Positions 7,379 to 9,012 of a DNA stretch of 9,012 nucleotides are shown here, in pieces. The DNA is taken from the NCBI GenBank assembly GCA_900769785.1, contig CAAGHV010000250.1, positions 1-9,012 on the forward strand, read 5' to 3'. The number at the start of each line of letters is the position of its first letter. Within the stretch, counting starts at the first letter, position 1. The notes beneath the pieces were generated by a model. It worked only from the letters and a program-made list of their open reading frames with translations, was not told where the DNA came from and did no database searches. Both the position numbers and the translations under genes were made by a program. This DNA comes from Bacteroidales bacterium (GTDB lineage: Bacteria; Bacteroidota; Bacteroidia; Bacteroidales; P3).

Positions 7379-7698
7379 ATTATCACAATCATCAAAATCA
7401 CCAACAGAACAATTATCAAAACATGCCCCTCCGAACCTTTCGATACCGTAGCCTTTTCAACGCTTTTCAACACTACAGTGTCGTGATGAACGACACTGTC
7501 ACGCCTAAAAACGTTCCGAAACACCGACACACTGTCGCGGATCACAACAGTATCGTTGCGATTGTCAAAAAATCTATACTTCTCAACAACCACCGTATCG
7601 GCATAAATATTCCGTTCGTTATCCACACTAATCTCTGCAATGTTTTGCCTGCTACAGCTCGAAAGCAATAGCAATGCCACTAATGCAACCCGTTTCAT
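7363..7698 (-). CDS. Lipoprotein with C-terminal membrane anchor; candidate unimolecular spanin
   Basis: At 111 aa this has both ends fixed in membranes. Residues 1-14 are a short lipoprotein signal (MKRVALVALLLLSSC) with a lipobox LLSSC and lipidated Cys15. The +2 residue is Ser, not Asp, and no acidic surface-export signal follows, so an inner-leaflet outer-membrane lipoprotein is expected. Residues 92-108 are a membrane span (HVLIIVLLVILMIVIIW) followed by RKG, which suits a cytoplasmic C-terminus. The roughly 75 residues between carry five Asp-[Thr/Ser]-Val repeats (D34, D49, D55, D67, D73) and look beta-stranded. This is the layout of the phage T1 gp11 u-spanin, which fuses inner and outer membranes at the end of lysis. 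The gene overlaps the DUF5675 gene by 4 nt. An alternative is an ordinary phage lipoprotein of unknown role. Confidence 0.85.
   Translation of the reverse strand: MKRVALVALLLLSSCSRQNIAEISVDNERNIYADTVVVEKYRFFDNRNDTVVIRDSVSVFRNVFRRDSVVHHDTVVLKSVEKATVSKGSEGHVLIIVLLVILMIVIIWRKG
7475..7499. repeat. 9-bp perfect inverted repeat with 7-nt loop inside the spanin-like gene
   Basis: ACAGTGTCG (7475-7483) and CGACACTGT (7491-7499) are exact reverse complements around TGATGAA. A second, shorter palindromic pair, CGACA/TGTCG, lies at 7525-7537. Both sit in codons for Asp-Thr/Ser-Val repeats, whose GAC-ACT-GTC type codons are nearly self-complementary, so the hairpin may be a by-product of the protein repeats. 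Confidence 0.75.
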
Positions 7699-8126
7699 TC
7701 TATATCTATAAAAACCTTTCTACCTAATTTTATTTCTCGTTGCACTATCGTTGTAAGGTCCGAAAGACATTTCTTGCCCTTTGTCAAACCACCTACAACG
7801 TTGTTAAACCCTACAAGCGGACACCCCGCTGTGTGCTCCTCATTCACTCCGTTATGAATAAGAATACCCGTATAACCCGGTACATTTTTTATTGTTGGGA
7901 CATTTAAGTTATACTTTTTCCAAAAAACAATACCCACCTCATAACGCCCCGTAGGTATAGCCGTTTTAGCATACACTTTTATACGTTTAATCTCAGTGAT
8001 AGTCATATCCGAACGCAATCCCCTATCTTTATCCTCAAGAGTGTTGCAAAACCAAACCCCGTCGATATACATATTGCCTATAGTGTAATTTTCTTTCTTG
8101 TATTTTCGTTGAATAGTTATAATCAT
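7695..8126 (-). CDS. DUF5675 family protein, possible peptidoglycan-active partner in lysis
   Basis: The 143-aa protein is recognisable as DUF5675 by TAIPTGRYEVGI at 55-66 and GILIHNGVNEEHTAGCPLVG at 87-106. The second block has His91-x-Gly93 and Thr99-x-Gly-Cys102, a spacing that recalls the H-x-G...[ST]-x-G-C active site of L,D-transpeptidases (YkuD fold). All these residues are intact. No signal peptide is visible, so export would need a holin or another route, as for many endolysins. DUF5675 proteins are common in phages and prophages of Bacteroidota and Proteobacteria, often near lysis genes; their reaction is not established. The start overlaps the upstream stop by 4 nt and the stop overlaps the spanin-like gene by 4 nt. 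A peptidoglycan role is inferred. Confidence 0.85.
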   Translation of the reverse strand: MIITIQRKYKKENYTIGNMYIDGVWFCNTLEDKDRGLRSDMTITEIKRIKVYAKTAIPTGRYEVGIVFWKKYNLNVPTIKNVPGYTGILIHNGVNEEHTAGCPLVGFNNVVGGLTKGKKCLSDLTTIVQREIKLGRKVFIDIE

Positions 8127-8632
8127 ATTGCCAATTTTTTAATCATTCGTATAATATTAGGTTGTGGGTGTATATTTATATTTTTATCGTCATACGACGA
8201 AGCGAAAAACACACCGCTTTCGCCACTTATAGCACGAGGGCAAACAATAGACAGCCTGCTGTCATACACAAAGCGAATATCGTATCTCTTAATCAGCCCC
8301 GACAGTAAACCCCGTAAGGCGTTAGTCTGAGCCGTTGGGAAAGCCTCATAATACATCTCGCCCCTGTATGGCGAGCAAGAACAATATTCATACACCCTAA
8401 CGTCAGGAACAAACCTTCTACCTACCCTCATAACAGCACCGCCGTTAGCCAAGCATATAGCTATAACCCTGCTGCAAACCTCAGCGTTCCCAATTTCCGG
8501 AAGGTCAAGAACCTCATCAGAATCAAAGAATATCCTCACCGTTCCGTCTCGCTCTATTCCGTAATGAGCCGTGATGTTATCACCCAGCTCCGAAAAAGAG
8601 TTGCTAGCCGTAATCATTATCTGGTTTTTCAT
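8123..8632 (-). CDS. Amidase-fold protein (N-acetylmuramoyl-L-alanine amidase-like) lacking zinc ligands
   Basis: The 169-aa protein has the landmarks of Bacteroidota amidase_2-type endolysins: ITAHYGIERDGTVRIFF at 20-36, a core strand RVIAICLANGGAV at 55-67, SPYRGEMYYEAFPTAQTNAL at 87-106 followed by RGLLSGLIKRYDI, and a C-terminal INIHPQPNIIRMI at 152-164. The catalytic features do not fit. Active relatives carry a zinc His near the N-terminus in a strand like 'IxxHCSAT'; here it is IMITAS (5-10). A second His lies in a 'G-[IVF]-[FYW]-T-H' strand; here the same place reads GVFFASS (140-146). So it is probably enzymatically dead or uses another mechanism. The length is normal and there is no frameshift, so it appears maintained. 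It overlaps both neighbours by 4 nt. Fold assignment is from memory of the family. Confidence 0.8.
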   Translation of the reverse strand: MKNQIMITASNSFSELGDNITAHYGIERDGTVRIFFDSDEVLDLPEIGNAEVCSRVIAICLANGGAVMRVGRRFVPDVRVYEYCSCSPYRGEMYYEAFPTAQTNALRGLLSGLIKRYDIRFVYDSRLSIVCPRAISGESGVFFASSYDDKNINIHPQPNIIRMIKKLAI

Positions 8633-9000
8633 TTTTTGTTGCTCTCCCTTATCAGTTTATCAAGCCTTGTAAGCACAGCGTTACAAGGAAGGTCAAGAAT
8701 TTTTCTTTCGTCGGTAAAATTCTCACCCAGCAAATCCCTCGTCACCCTCAGCCAATCGCCGGTGTCGCCTTTGCCGTCGTCAATCTTCTCCACAAACAAA
8801 GCCGAATACTTATCCGCCAACCTTTTTCGTGAGCTCACGAAAATGATAAGCACTGCGTTTTTCACCACATCCGACACCTTTTCAAACAACGGCAAGCGGT
8901 TAGCCGTGCCGTGAGTTGAAAAAGAAACACGCCTGCTTTCGTTTTCATTATATATATCTTTCTCCGGACGAAAAAGCACCGCCGTTACAAGCTCAGGCAT
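8629..9000 (-). CDS. Unrecognised phage protein, possibly 5'-truncated by the window edge
   Basis: From ATG 9000 the frame gives 123 aa (MPELVTAVLFRPEKDIYNEN onward). It remains open through the last 12 nt of the window (Ala-Gly-Arg-Asn), so a start further upstream is possible. It looks soluble, with mixed charge, a hydrophobic core strand NAVLIIFVSS at about 48-57, and a basic C-terminal helix (LTRLDKLIRESNKK). I recognise no family, motif or signal. Its TGA overlaps the ATG of the amidase-like gene (ATGA), so it is in the same operon and probably translationally coupled. It could be a last head/connector gene or the first gene of the lysis cassette; the sequence does not decide. Confidence 0.7.
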   Translation of the reverse strand: MPELVTAVLFRPEKDIYNENESRRVSFSTHGTANRLPLFEKVSDVVKNAVLIIFVSSRKRLADKYSALFVEKIDDGKGDTGDWLRVTRDLLGENFTDERKILDLPCNAVLTRLDKLIRESNKK

Positions 9001-9012
9001 ATTTCTGCCGGC

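Overview
The window looks like the tail and lysis part of a tailed phage or prophage from a Bacteroidota (probably Bacteroidales) host. Three things point there. The protein style is typical: a DUF5675 protein, a lipoprotein with Asp-Thr/Ser-Val repeats, and a TP901-type tape measure ending in an FARGGY...AGEAGKEWIASN block. Gene starts lack Shine-Dalgarno sequences. The one convincing promoter has the Bacteroides-type form, TTTG - 20 nt - TAnnTTTG. All supported genes are on the minus strand, so transcription runs from the right end of the window to the left. Nothing proves integration: no integrase, att site, tRNA or host gene is present.

In transcription order: (1) an unrecognised 123-aa or longer ORF at the right edge (9000-8629). 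(2) A tight lysis-like cassette joined by 4-nt ATGA overlaps: an amidase-fold protein that seems to have lost its zinc ligands (8632-8123), a DUF5675 protein with an HxG...TxGC motif (8126-7695), and a lipoprotein with a C-terminal membrane anchor that fits a one-protein (u-)spanin (7698-7363). (3) A 151-aa protein resembling tail-completion (HK97 gp10-like) proteins (7378-6923). (4) A 208-nt gap holding a possible 38-aa membrane protein (6887-6771) and a promoter. (5) The 1382-aa tape measure protein (6714-2566). (6) A 527-aa tail-tip/baseplate-like protein (2525-942). (7) Two tandem paralogous tail-appendage genes (945-292, and 289 to beyond the left edge).

The right half would supply the functions that open the host envelope. 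The left half would supply tail length control and the distal tail with host-contact parts. Most neighbours overlap by 4-16 nt, suggesting one translationally coupled operon. The two clear gaps, before the tape measure and before the 527-aa gene, both carry TATTTTTG just before the ATG, so the tail genes may have their own transcription starts.

Points most worth a second look: the zinc-ligand-less amidase homologue, the u-spanin candidate, the tiny Cys-Gly-Cys membrane ORF, and the mosaic tandem duplication of the tail-appendage gene, where a 120-nt core is about 92% identical between flanks at about 60-64%. No CRISPR array, RNA gene or insertion sequence was seen.
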